Source: Zeimonas sp003577305 (GTDB lineage: Bacteria; Pseudomonadota; Gammaproteobacteria; Burkholderiales; Burkholderiaceae_E). From it: a stretch of 64,000 nt of DNA. Where the stretch lies: the NCBI GenBank assembly GCA_030263385.1, contig SZOX01000012.1, positions 124,001 through 188,000 on the forward strand. Direction: 5' to 3'. The translations under genes were made by a program, and so were the position numbers. Numbering within the stretch: position 1 is the stretch's first letter; each line of letters opens with the position of its first letter. Positions 8,512 through 17,835 of the stretch are shown here, piece after piece. The notes under the pieces are model-generated. The model was not told the DNA's origin. It worked only from the letters and a program-made list of their open reading frames with translations, and ran no database searches.

Positions 8512-11061
8512 ATGCCCGGCACACCTTTTTCGCTCGAAGTCACGCCCCAGGTTCCGAAGCGCCTCGAGCGCCTGCACGAACTGGCCAACAATCTCTGGTA
8601 CAGCTGGGACCGTCCCACCCGAACGCTGTTCGCGCGCCTTCATCCCGCGCTGTGGCACCAGACGGGCCACCGGCCGAAGCCGTTCCTGAAGTGCGTCTCG
8701 CAGGCCAGGCTCGAAGCGGCCGCCGGCGACAACGTGTTCCTGAACGCCTATCAGCGCGTGCTGACGGCCTACGACACCTATCACGCGCAAGGCTCGCGAG
8801 TGCGGCTCACCGAGGAATTCGGCGAGCACGACCTGGTGGCCTACTTCTGCGCCGAGTTCGGCTTCCACGAGAGCCTGCCGATCTACTCCGGCGGACTGGG
8901 CATTCTCGCCGGCGACCACTGCAAGGCAGCGAGCGACCTCGGCCTGCCCTTCGTGGCGGTCGGATTGCTGTACCGGCAGGGCTACTTCTTCCAGACGATC
9001 GACGGCGACGGACGCCAGCACGCGCAATACGCCGACTCCGACTTCGACGACCTGCCGATCCTGCCGGTGCATCGCAACGACGGCAGCGAGCTGCACCTGA
9101 GCCTGGCGATGCCCGGACGCGAGCTTCGGGTCAAGGTCTGGGAAGCGCGCATCGGGCGCGTGCGGCTGCTGCTGCTCGACACCGATCTGCCCGCGAATTC
9201 GCCGGCCGATCGCGACATCGCGCACCGCCTGTACGGCGGCGACCGGCAGACGCGCATCGAGCAGGAGATCGTGCTCGGCGTGGGCGGCGTGCGCGCGCTC
9301 GCGGCGCTCGATCTCTCGCCCACCGTCTGGCACATCAACGAGGGGCACGCGGCCTTCCTGGTGCTCGAGCGCGTGCGCGTGCTGGTGGCTTCGGGCCTCG
9401 ACTTCGCCAGCGCGCTCGAGGCGGCGGCCCTGAACACGGTGTTCACCACGCACACACCGGTGCCAGCGGGCCACGACCACTTCGACGAAGAGATGTTTCG
9501 CCGCTACTTCGACGACTGGGCGGCGCAACTGGGCATCGACGCGAGCCAGCTCCTCGAACTCGGGCGCACGCCCGGCAGCTCCGACTTCAACATGACCGCG
9601 CTCGCGATCCGCGGCTCGCGATTCCAGAACGGCGTCTCGGCAATCCACCGCGGGGTGTCCTCGCGCATCTGCGCGAACCTGTGGCCGCAGATCGATCCCC
9701 CCGACAACCCGATGGAGCACGTGACCAACGGCGTGCACGTACCCACCTTCCTGTCGCCGCACTGGTACGACCTGTTCGATCGCCACCTCGGCTATGGCTG
9801 GGAGCAGCGGCTCACCGAACCCGACTGCTGGGACGGGATCTACGCGATTCCCGACCAGCAGTTCTGGGCGGTGCGACAGGGGCTGAAGTCGCAGTTCTTT
9901 CACATGCTGCGCGACCGTCTGGCCGAACAGCACGCGCGCAACCATGGCTCGGCCGCACACCTCGACCGGGTGCTGCGACTCGCCGACCCGCACAACCCGC
10001 GCGCGCTCACGATCGGCTTCGCACGCCGCTTCGCGACCTACAAGCGCGCAACGCTGCTGTTCAACGACCTCGACTGGCTGCGCGAGATCGTCTGCAACGC
10101 GCAGCGTCCGGTGATCTTCGTCTTCGCGGGCAAGGCGCACCCGGCCGATCAGCCTGGGCAGGAGCTCATTCGCCGCATCGCCGAAGTGGCGAAGCTGCCC
10201 GAGTTCGAGAGCCACATCCTGCTGGTGGAAGGCTACGACCTGCGGCTGGCCCGGCGGATGGTCTCGGGCGTCGACGTCTGGCTGAACAACCCGATCCATC
10301 CGCTCGAAGCCTCGGGCACCTCGGGCATCAAGGCAGCGATGAACGGCGTGATCAACCTGTCGGTGCTCGACGGCTGGTGGGGCGAAGGCTACGACGGCGA
10401 GAACGGCTGGGCGATCAAGCCGGTCACCGATCCCGAGCCGGCGCGCCGCGATCGCGAGGAGGCGCGCGCGCTCTACGAGATCCTGCAGGACGCGGTGGTG
10501 CCGCTGTACTACGACGTCGCCCCGCACGGACTTTCGCCGGGCTGGGTGGCGAAGGCCAAGCGCTCGATGGCGTCGCTGCTGCCGCGCTTCAACACCGAAC
10601 GCATGCTGGGCGAGTACATCGACCGTTACTACCGGCCGGCGGCCGGCCAGTGGCATCGGCACGCACAGGCCGGGTTCGCGCCGACGCGCGATCTCGCGCG
10701 CTGGAAGAAGCGCATGCGCGAACACTGGAGCGGCGTGCGCGTGCGCCGCGTCGATCGCGCGCCGGCGCGCATCCGCTTCGGCGAGTCGCTGCGCTTCGAG
10801 CTCGCGGTGGGCATCGACGGCCTCGATCCGGCCGACCTGCGCGTCGAGCTGCTGTTCCAGCGCGCAGCGGGCACCAGCGCCAGGCCGGCGCAGCCACCCC
10901 TGGAGCTGCACTGGGAGCGCCGGCTCGACGGCGACGAGCAGCTCTACTCGATCGAGCTGCAGCCCGACATGTGCGGACAGATCGTCTATCGCTTCCGCGT
11001 CTATCCGCACCATCCGCTGCTCGCACATCCCTACGAGATGGGCATGATGTTGTGGCTGTGA
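8512..11061 (+). CDS. glgP: alpha-glucan phosphorylase (GT35, DUF3417-containing type)
   Basis: 849 residues from ATG 8512. The enzyme phosphorolyses alpha-1,4-glucan to glucose-1-phosphate with a PLP cofactor. The N-terminus (LERLHELANNLWYSWD) is the DUF3417 region typical of the shorter alpha-glucan phosphorylase family rather than the E. coli GlgP type. The PLP-binding lysine lies in EASGTSGIKAAMNGV (Lys607), and other signatures are CAEFGFHESLPIYSGGLGILAGDH, HINEGHAAF and TIGFARRFATYKRA. The frame is open from 8368, inside glgC; ATG 8476 is the alternative start, and a TACAAT hexamer at 8456-8461 could be a -10 box for either. The gene overlaps the glgA start by ten bases. Confidence 0.92.
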   Translation: MPGTPFSLEVTPQVPKRLERLHELANNLWYSWDRPTRTLFARLHPALWHQTGHRPKPFLKCVSQARLEAAAGDNVFLNAYQRVLTAYDTYHAQGSRVRLTEEFGEHDLVAYFCAEFGFHESLPIYSGGLGILAGDHCKAASDLGLPFVAVGLLYRQGYFFQTIDGDGRQHAQYADSDFDDLPILPVHRNDGSELHLSLAMPGRELRVKVWEARIGRVRLLLLDTDLPANSPADRDIAHRLYGGDRQTRIEQEIVLGVGGVRALAALDLSPTVWHINEGHAAFLVLERVRVLVASGLDFASALEAAALNTVFTTHTPVPAGHDHFDEEMFRRYFDDWAAQLGIDASQLLELGRTPGSSDFNMTALAIRGSRFQNGVSAIHRGVSSRICANLWPQIDPPDNPMEHVTNGVHVPTFLSPHWYDLFDRHLGYGWEQRLTEPDCWDGIYAIPDQQFWAVRQGLKSQFFHMLRDRLAEQHARNHGSAAHLDRVLRLADPHNPRALTIGFARRFATYKRATLLFNDLDWLREIVCNAQRPVIFVFAGKAHPADQPGQELIRRIAEVAKLPEFESHILLVEGYDLRLARRMVSGVDVWLNNPIHPLEASGTSGIKAAMNGVINLSVLDGWWGEGYDGENGWAIKPVTDPEPARRDREEARALYEILQDAVVPLYYDVAPHGLSPGWVAKAKRSMASLLPRFNTERMLGEYIDRYYRPAAGQWHRHAQAGFAPTRDLARWKKRMREHWSGVRVRRVDRAPARIRFGESLRFELAVGIDGLDPADLRVELLFQRAAGTSARPAQPPLELHWERRLDGDEQLYSIELQPDMCGQIVYRFRVYPHHPLLAHPYEMGMMLWL

Positions 11062-12545
11062 GCGCGACGGCGCCGCTGCGCATCCTGTTCGCGACGCCCG
11101 AAGTCGCGCCCTGGGTGAAGACCGGCGGTCTCGGCGATGTGAGCGCCGCGCTGCCTGCGGCGCTCGCCGAAGCGGGGCTCGACGTGCGCGTGCTGTTGCC
11201 CGCCTACCCGGCGCTGGTCGCTGCGTTTCCCGCGCGGACCGTGCTCGCGCAGGTCGAGCGCCCCGGCGGCGAACTGCTGCCGGCCACGATTTCGCGCGTC
11301 CCGCTGCAGCCGCGGCTCGAACTGCTGCTGGTCGAGTGTCCCGCCTACTACGAGCGGCACGGCGGCCCGTACCAGGACCGAAGCGGTCACGACTGGCCCG
11401 ACAACGCGCTGCGCTTCGGCCTGCTCTGCAGGCTCGCCGCACTGCTGGCCAGCAGCGAGACGCCGCTCGACTGGCGTCCCGACGTCCTGCACTGCAACGA
11501 CTGGCAGGCCGCGCTGGCCCCCGCCTATCTGCGCTATCGGCACGAGCCGGTCGCTGCCACGATCACCACGATCCACAATCTGGCCTTTCAGGGGCTGTTT
11601 CCGATGGCGCGCCTGCACGCGCTCGACCTGCCGGTGGCGGCAATGGCGATCGACGGGGTCGAGTTCCACGGGAAGATCTCGTTCCTGAAGGCCGGCCTGC
11701 AGCACAGCGACCGGCTGACCACGGTGAGCCCCACCTATGCGCGCGAGATCTGCGAACCGGCGCACGGCTTCGGACTCGACGGACTGCTGCGCCATCGGCG
11801 CGACCGCCGCAGCGGCGACCTGGTCGGGATCCTGAACGGCATCGACACCCGCGAATGGGATCCGGCGACCGACCGCTCGATCGCCGCGCGCTACAGCGCG
11901 CGTTCGCTCGCGCTCAAGCAATTGAACCGGGCGGCGCTCGGCGAGCGTCTCGGCCTGGCGCTGCAGGCCGAGACGCCGCTGCTGGGCATGATCAGCCGCA
12001 TCACCAGCCAGAAAGGCGCCGACCTGGTGATCGAGGCTGCGCCCGAACTGCTCGCGCGCGGCGCGCGGCTGGCAGTGCTCGGTTCGGGCGATGCCGGGCT
12101 CGAAGCGCGCTGGCGCGCGCTGGCCGGGAAGCACCCCGACCGGATCGCCGCGCAGATCGGATTCGACGAGGCACTCGCGCACCTGATCGAGGCCGGCGCC
12201 GACATGTTCCTGATGCCCTCACGCTTCGAGCCCTGCGGGCTGAACCAGATGTACAGCCTTGCCTACGGCACCCCGCCGGTGGTGCGCGCCACCGGCGGGC
12301 TGGCCGACACCGTAGTCGATTGCACGCCCCGCACGCTGGCCGACGGAAGCGCAAACGGTTTCTCCTTCGGCCCGCCCACCGCCGAGGCAATGCTCGCGGC
12401 AATCGATCGCGCGATCGAGGCCTGGCGCGACCACGACACCTGGCGGCGGCTGCAGCGCAGCGGCATGGCGCACGATTGGGGCTGGGGCGCCGCCGCCCGG
12501 CAATACGTCGACCTGTATCGATCGTGCCTGCGCGGCAGGCGATGA
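11052..12545 (+). CDS. glgA: glycogen synthase (ADP-glucose type)
   Basis: 497 residues from GTG 11052 (a second GTG lies at 11058), with the start embedded in the last codons of the phosphorylase gene, indicating translational coupling. GlgA transfers glucose from ADP-glucose to growing alpha-1,4-glucan. The GT5 signatures are present: LFATPEVAPWVKTGGLGDVSAALP at the N-terminus (ADP-glucose-binding KTGGL), DVLHCNDWQAAL, TTIHNLAFQGLFP, LVGILNGIDTREWDP, and near the C-terminus MPSRFEPCGLNQMYSLAYGTPPVVRATGGLADTV. No branching enzyme (glgB) or debranching gene is in the window. Confidence 0.95.
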   Translation: MAVSATAPLRILFATPEVAPWVKTGGLGDVSAALPAALAEAGLDVRVLLPAYPALVAAFPARTVLAQVERPGGELLPATISRVPLQPRLELLLVECPAYYERHGGPYQDRSGHDWPDNALRFGLLCRLAALLASSETPLDWRPDVLHCNDWQAALAPAYLRYRHEPVAATITTIHNLAFQGLFPMARLHALDLPVAAMAIDGVEFHGKISFLKAGLQHSDRLTTVSPTYAREICEPAHGFGLDGLLRHRRDRRSGDLVGILNGIDTREWDPATDRSIAARYSARSLALKQLNRAALGERLGLALQAETPLLGMISRITSQKGADLVIEAAPELLARGARLAVLGSGDAGLEARWRALAGKHPDRIAAQIGFDEALAHLIEAGADMFLMPSRFEPCGLNQMYSLAYGTPPVVRATGGLADTVVDCTPRTLADGSANGFSFGPPTAEAMLAAIDRAIEAWRDHDTWRRLQRSGMAHDWGWGAAARQYVDLYRSCLRGRR

Positions 12546-12569
12546 CCGGCGCGGGGCGCTGCGACCGCC

Positions 12570-12588
12570 CCCCGGCCGCTGGCCGGGG
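12570..12588. terminator. hairpin between convergent glgA and livF
   Basis: An 8-bp perfect stem (CCCCGGCC / GGCCGGGG) with a three-base loop lies in the 45-base gap between the convergent ends of glgA and the LivF-type gene. It has no T-tract on either side, so intrinsic termination is uncertain, but its position fits a bidirectional transcription stop. Confidence 0.4.
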
Positions 12589-12590
12589 CC

Positions 12591-13285
<695 letters not shown>

Positions 13286-13289
<4 letters not shown>

Positions 13290-15157
13290 GCCAACCCTCC
13301 ATGGAAGGCCAGCTCTTCGCCGACACCCCCGAGATAGGCTTCCTGGACCTTGGCGTTGCTCTTGATCTCCTCGGGTGTGCCCTCGACGAGCACGCGGCCT
13401 TCCTGCAGCACGGTGACCCTCTCGACCAGTTCGAAAAGCGAATCCATGTCGTGATCGATGACGATCATCGTGCGGCCCTGTGCGATCGACTTCAGCAGCC
13501 CCACCGTCGCGACGCGTTCCTGCGGACTCATGCCCGCCAGCGGCTCGTCGAGCAGCAGCAGGCTCGGCGAAGTGGCCAGGGCCAGCCCGATCTCGAGGCG
13601 CCGCTTCTCGCCGTAGGCGAGCTCGGCCACCGGCGTGTCGAGCCGGTCGACCAGATGGACCAGGGCCGCGGTGCTCTCGACTTGCGGATCGAGACCGGGA
13701 ACCTTCGGCAGCGACTCGAACATGTCGAGCTTGAACTTGCCGCGCAGCTCGCCGAGCGCCGCGATCGCCAGGTTCTGCCGCACCGTGAGCCGGTCGAAGA
13801 GCTGGTTGATCTGGTAGCTCTTGGTGAGCCCGAGCTGGCAGGCATCGGCCACGCCCAGGCCGGTGATGTCGCGGCCATCGAAGACGATCCTGCCGGCGGT
13901 GGGCACCACCTCGCAGGTCAGCATCTTGAAGAACGTGCTCTTGCCGGCGCCGTTCGGCCCGATGATGCCGCGCATCTCGCCGTGGTCGACGCTGAAGTCG
14001 ATGTCGAGGTTGGCGACCAGGCCGCCGTAGCGCTTGGTGAGCCCGGTCACCTGCAGGATCGGTCCGGACTTGCCGGCGGTTGCCTTGCGCCGCACGGGCA
14101 TGGCCACGACCGTGGCAGACGAGTGTGCAGCCGGCGCGGCAGCGGCCTGCGTCGTTGCCGCCTCCGGCTCCGCCGGCGCCTTGCCGCGCCGCACCAGGTG
14201 ATAGAGATCGACGATGGCGCCGACCAGTCCGCGGCGCAGGAAGACCACCAGCAGCACGAACACCACGCCGAGGACCAGCTTCCATGTGCCGCCGAGGTTC
14301 AGCGTCGTCTGGAAGAAGTCGCTCAGGAAGAGCCAGGTCGTCGCGCCGAGCAGCGGCCCGAACAGCCACCCCGCGCCGCCGATCGCGGTCTGCATCACGA
14401 TCTCACCCGAGGTCGCGAACATGAAGGCGTCGGGCGGCATGAAGCCCTGCATCATCCCGAGCAGGCCGCCGGCGAAGCCCGAATACATCGCCGCCACCAC
14501 GAAGACCGCCAGCTTGTAGCCGTGGATGTCGTGGCCGAGCGCCTGCGCGCGCAGCGGATTGTCGCGGATGGCGCGCAGCAACAGCCCGACGGGCGAGCGC
14601 ACGAGGCGCAGCGCGAGCACCAATCCGACGAAGTACCAGAACGCGAAGAAGACGTACATCGACATGTTGCTGTCGAATTCGATCGTCGTGAACCCGAGCA
14701 TCAGGTTCGGCGTCGGCACCCCTGGCAGTCCGTTCTCCCCGCCGGTGTAGGCCGACAGCGGATTGAACTCGACGAAGAAGAACACCTCGGCGATCGCCAC
14801 GGTGATCATCGCGAAGTAGATGCCGGTGCGCCTGAGCGCGATCAGGCCGACCAGGTAGCCGACGACACCCGCCACCACGGTGCCGAGCAACAGGGCGACC
14901 AGGGTGTTGGTGAACGAGGTCTGCGTCAGCAGCCAGGCCGCGAACATGCCGCCCGTGCCGAAGAACGCGGCCTGGCCGAACGAGAGCAGGCCGGTGAAGC
15001 CGAACAGCAGGTCGAAGCCGATCCCGACGAGAGCCCAGATCAGGATGCGATTGATCGTGGTCGGGGAGAAGCCCAGATGGGGCAGCACGAACGGCGCCGC
15101 GACCAGGGCGAGCAGCGTCAGGATCTCGACGACGAAGGGGCGTTGTCTGGTAGGCAT
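13286..15157 (-). CDS. fused HAAT permease-ATPase (LivM-LivG)
   Basis: 623 residues, about the sum of LivM and LivG. The first 320 residues are a LivM-type permease with about eight to ten hydrophobic segments and the signatures LLFGFTGLLSFGQAAFFG and LRAIRDNPLRAQALGHD. A linker rich in Ala, Thr and Glu (about 325-370) joins it to a LivG-type ATPase: Walker A GPNGAGKSTFF, LTKSYQINQLFDRLTVRQN, signature LAYGEKRRLEIGLAL, Walker B LLLLDEPLAGMSP, and HDMDSLFELVERVTVLQEGRVL. The frame is continuous without a stop or internal start typical of two genes, so the fusion looks real. The second HAAT operon in this window has the two as separate proteins. Confidence 0.92.
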
Positions 15158-15170
15158 CGCAGGATCGCGT

Positions 15171-16046
15171 CTACTCGCGGCCGACCGTGCCGAGCAGTCC
15201 GTGGGGTCGGAGCACCAGCACGAGCGTCATCGCGATGAACAGCATGACGTAGGAATAGGCGGGGTCGAACATCGAGGTGATGCTGATGATCTCGCCGGCG
15301 ATCAGACCGCCGAGCACCGCGCCGGGGAACGAGCCGACGCCGCCGATCACCACGACGACGAAGGTCTGCACCAAGATCGCGTCGCCGACGTCGGGCGCAA
15401 TCGCCACCACCGGAGCATTGACGATGCCCGCGAAGCCGGCTGCCATCGCGCCGATGCCGAAGACCAGCATGAAGATCCGGTAGACGTTGATGCCGAGCGA
15501 ATCGACCATCACCGAGTCTTCGATGCCGGCGCGCACGATCATGCCGATGCGCGTACGGTAGAGCACGAAGTACAGCACCAGCAGCGCCACCGTGATGATG
15601 CCGAGCAGCGCCAGCCGATAGGTCGGGTAGACCATGAAACCGAGGTCGGTGATTCCGATCAGGGGTTCCGGCGGCGGCATCTTCTGCGACAGGCTGCCGA
15701 AGAAGAAGCGCACCAGTTCGACGAAGACGATGCCCAGGCCGAAGGTGACGAGAAGCTGGTCCTCGGCAGGGCGCGAGTAGAAATGGCGGATGATCGTCCG
15801 CTCGATCAGCAGCCCCACCACCATGACGAAGAGCGCCCCGGCGATCACGGCGACGACGAAGGAGCCGGTGTGGGTGAACGCGACCCAGCCCGCGTAGCCG
15901 CCCAGCATGAACAACGCGCCGTGCGCGAGGTTGAGCACGCCGAGCGTGCCGTAGATGATCGTCAGGCCCGAGGAGATCAGCGCCAGCAGCGCGCCGAGCA
16001 CCAGCCCGTTGAAGCATTGCGAGATGAAGTTGCCCCAGTTGATCAC
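15171..16046 (-). CDS. HAAT permease (LivH-like)
   Basis: 291 residues, nearly all hydrophobic segments, with the LivH signatures SSGLTIIYGTLGVLNLAHGALFMLGGY near the N-terminus and GVGSFPGAVLGGLIAGEI near the C-terminus. It forms the membrane channel with the permease half of the downstream LivM-LivG fusion. The start is GTG at 16046. The gap to the solute-binding-protein gene upstream (16047-16180) holds two strong hairpins, so its expression is probably lower than that of the binding protein. Confidence 0.93.
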   Translation of the reverse strand: MINWGNFISQCFNGLVLGALLALISSGLTIIYGTLGVLNLAHGALFMLGGYAGWVAFTHTGSFVVAVIAGALFVMVVGLLIERTIIRHFYSRPAEDQLLVTFGLGIVFVELVRFFFGSLSQKMPPPEPLIGITDLGFMVYPTYRLALLGIITVALLVLYFVLYRTRIGMIVRAGIEDSVMVDSLGINVYRIFMLVFGIGAMAAGFAGIVNAPVVAIAPDVGDAILVQTFVVVVIGGVGSFPGAVLGGLIAGEIISITSMFDPAYSYVMLFIAMTLVLVLRPHGLLGTVGRE

Positions 16047-16104
16047 GCCGTTTCACCCGGATCGAGGTTGCTCATGCGCCCGGCGAACGGCCGGGCGCAC
16101 GAAC

Positions 16105-16130
16105 GCCTGCCGTCAGCGACGACGGCAGGC
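16105..16130. terminator. perfect 10-bp hairpin in binding-protein/livH gap (attenuator or RNA-stability element)
   Basis: GCCTGCCGTC and GACGGCAGGC form a perfect 10-bp stem around AGCGAC. It is the second of two tandem hairpins after the binding-protein gene on the minus strand. No T-run follows, so RNA stabilisation or partial termination is as likely as full termination. Confidence 0.55.
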
Positions 16131-16141
16131 GCGCGGCAAGT

Positions 16142-16169
16142 GCCTGCCGGCCCGTTCGGGCCGGCGGGC
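16142..16169. terminator. 12-bp hairpin just after the binding-protein stop
   Basis: GCCTGCCGGCCC pairs with GGGCCGGCGGGC around a GTTC loop, with only one G-T wobble. On the minus strand it comes 11 bases after the binding-protein stop codon and before the second hairpin. This is the classical position of elements that make the periplasmic binding protein more abundant than its permease. Confidence 0.55.
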
Positions 16170-16180
16170 GCGCTTGCGTC

Positions 16181-17614
16181 TCAGGTGTAGTCGCCGAGCT
16201 TGCAGCCGAATGCATCGGGTGCCTGGATCACGTCCTCGCCCTTCACCTGGTCGACGACCTCCCAGAAGTCCTCGCTGTTGCGCATGTCCTTCTTGGCCTT
16301 GCCGCGAACGACGAACACCGGGCGCACGCACTGGTGGTCCTGGGGCCGGTAGTGCACGTCACCGAACAGCGACGGGATGGTCTCGCCCTTCTCCCACTGC
16401 TTGATGACATCGGGGGGATAGAAGCTGCCCGCCTCGGTGACCATGCGCGCCCAGTGCGCGAAACTGACGTAGGCGTTCTCGGCACCCCACTCCGGGCGAT
16501 AGCCATACTTCTTCTGGAACGACTCGACGAACAGCTTGGCCAGCGGGTACTTCTCTTCCAGCGTCCACCAGAATTCGGTGGCGGCGAACACGCCCTCGCT
16601 GATGTCGACCCCGGCCTCCTTGGCGAAAAACGGGATCTGGTAGGGCAGCACCAGCGTCATCTTGGGCAGGATGCCGAACTGCCTGGCCTGCTGGCTCGAC
16701 AGCACCGCGTCACGACCCCAGTTGACGTTCATCAGGAACTCGGCGCCCGAGTTGGCGATGTTGGTCAGGTACTGGCTGAAGTCCTGCGTGCCCAGCGGCG
16801 ACACCTGGTTGGTGACGGTCTTCCAGCCGCCCTTGTCACGCAGGAAGCGCTCGGTCGACTCGGTGGTCGTGTGGCCGTAGGTGTAGTCCGGCGTCATGAA
16901 CGCCATCTTGCGGTTCTTGCCGAAGGTCTCGAGCAGGATCGGCCCGATCGAATTGGCGGCCATTTCGCCGAAGTAGCCCTGGCGGAAGCCGTAACGCACG
17001 CAGTCCTTGCCGGTCGTGTCGTTCGAACCCGAGATGCCCGGCATGTACATGATCTTCTCGCGCTGCGCGAACTTGTTCAGCGCGACCGCGACGGCCGACG
17101 AGGTCGAGCCGGTCATCAGGATGATCTTCTTCTGGTTGATGAAGGTCTGCTGCGCCTGCACCGCCTGGTTCGGCTTCGCCGCCGAGTCGGCCGACAGCAA
17201 CGCGACTTTCTTGCCGAGCACGCCGTTGTTCACTTTCGGCGCGATCTTCTTCATCAGCTCGTGATTCGTGTTCATGTGCTCGACCGCGAGCTCCCAGCCC
17301 TTGAGTTCGTCGGCGCCCTGCACCGCATAGGTGCCGGTGAGCGGCACTGCGGCAGCGATATAGACCGTGTCGCCCTGCGAACCGGCGGGCCAGGTGCCGA
17401 TCGCCGGCTTGTCGGCCGCGTAGGCCCGGCTGATGTGTCCCAGGCCGGGAATCAGCAGCGACGCGCCAGCCATGCCCGCACCTGCGCGCAGCACGCGGCG
17501 GCGCGAAGGCCTGGCCCCTGCTGCACCTGCGGACTCGGGATCCCTCGTCTCTCCCCCGGCTGCCGCAACCGCGTCGAATGACTTACGGCGGCCGTTGCCG
17601 TCGAATCCGCTCAT
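16181..17614 (-). CDS. HAAT periplasmic solute-binding protein, Tat-type signal
   Basis: 477 residues from ATG 17614, chosen because GGGAGG stands just before it; an upstream in-frame ATG at 17647 lacks this. A long N-terminal region carries a twin-arginine-like motif (SRRRVLRAGAGMAGASLLIPG, about 39-59), so Tat export is likely. The mature part is a Peripla_BP_6 receptor (VYIAAAVPLTGTYAVQGADELKGWELAVEHMN; LMTGSTSSAVAVALNKFAQ; FMTPDYTYGHTTTESTERFL). This ligand family covers amino acids, amides, urea and aromatic or aliphatic acids, and I cannot narrow it here. The gene is divergent from the ScfR-type regulator at 17836, which may control it. Confidence 0.9.
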   Translation of the reverse strand: MSGFDGNGRRKSFDAVAAAGGETRDPESAGAAGARPSRRRVLRAGAGMAGASLLIPGLGHISRAYAADKPAIGTWPAGSQGDTVYIAAAVPLTGTYAVQGADELKGWELAVEHMNTNHELMKKIAPKVNNGVLGKKVALLSADSAAKPNQAVQAQQTFINQKKIILMTGSTSSAVAVALNKFAQREKIMYMPGISGSNDTTGKDCVRYGFRQGYFGEMAANSIGPILLETFGKNRKMAFMTPDYTYGHTTTESTERFLRDKGGWKTVTNQVSPLGTQDFSQYLTNIANSGAEFLMNVNWGRDAVLSSQQARQFGILPKMTLVLPYQIPFFAKEAGVDISEGVFAATEFWWTLEEKYPLAKLFVESFQKKYGYRPEWGAENAYVSFAHWARMVTEAGSFYPPDVIKQWEKGETIPSLFGDVHYRPQDHQCVRPVFVVRGKAKKDMRNSEDFWEVVDQVKGEDVIQAPDAFGCKLGDYT

Positions 17615-17679
17615 TTCGCCTCCCTGGTGACTGTGTCGATGGTTCACCCGGCGCCCGGATGGGCTGTGGACGCCCCTGA

Positions 17680-17700
17680 TTGCGCCGGAACTTGGCGCAA
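17680..17700. promoter_or_regulatory. operator-like perfect palindrome TTGCGCC-N7-GGCGCAA
   Basis: A perfect 7-bp inverted repeat with a 7-base spacer lies in the divergent region between the HAAT binding protein and the ScfR-type regulator. The right half GGCGCAA recurs at 17806-17812, just before the regulator's ATG. The length and symmetry suit a dimeric HTH protein. The encoded XRE-type regulator is the natural candidate, but this is inference. Confidence 0.55.
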
Positions 17701-17715
17701 GAATGTTCTCGCACA

Positions 17716-17765
17716 GTCAAGGCATCAATATCTGATTGACTTGATTGGATAATCCTGTCAACAAT
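17716..17765. promoter_or_regulatory. AT-rich promoter region with three GTCAA/TTGAC half-sites
   Basis: GTCAA (17716-17720), TTGAC (17736-17740) and GTCAA (17757-17761) alternate in orientation with centres 20 and 21 bases apart. The outer flanks extend the first pair to AGTCAA-N15-TTGACT. TTGACT at 17736 with AACAAT at 17760 (18-base spacer) could also serve as a sigma70 promoter for the regulator. The stretch is markedly AT-richer than the rest of the window. Confidence 0.4.
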
Positions 17766-17835
17766 CATTCGTGGGAAATGGAAATCTGTCGATAATTTGC
17801 CTTGCGGCGCAACATCACGGGCCGCAGGCGTGCCC

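Noticed and set aside
8455..11442. Long minus-strand frame opposite the glycogen phosphorylase
   Set aside because: Composition and lack of motifs mark it as an antisense shadow of a clearly homologous gene.
17733..17761. Minus-strand sigma70 promoter with TTGACA at 17761-17756 for the binding-protein gene
   Set aside because: No acceptable -10 hexamer follows at 16-18 bases.
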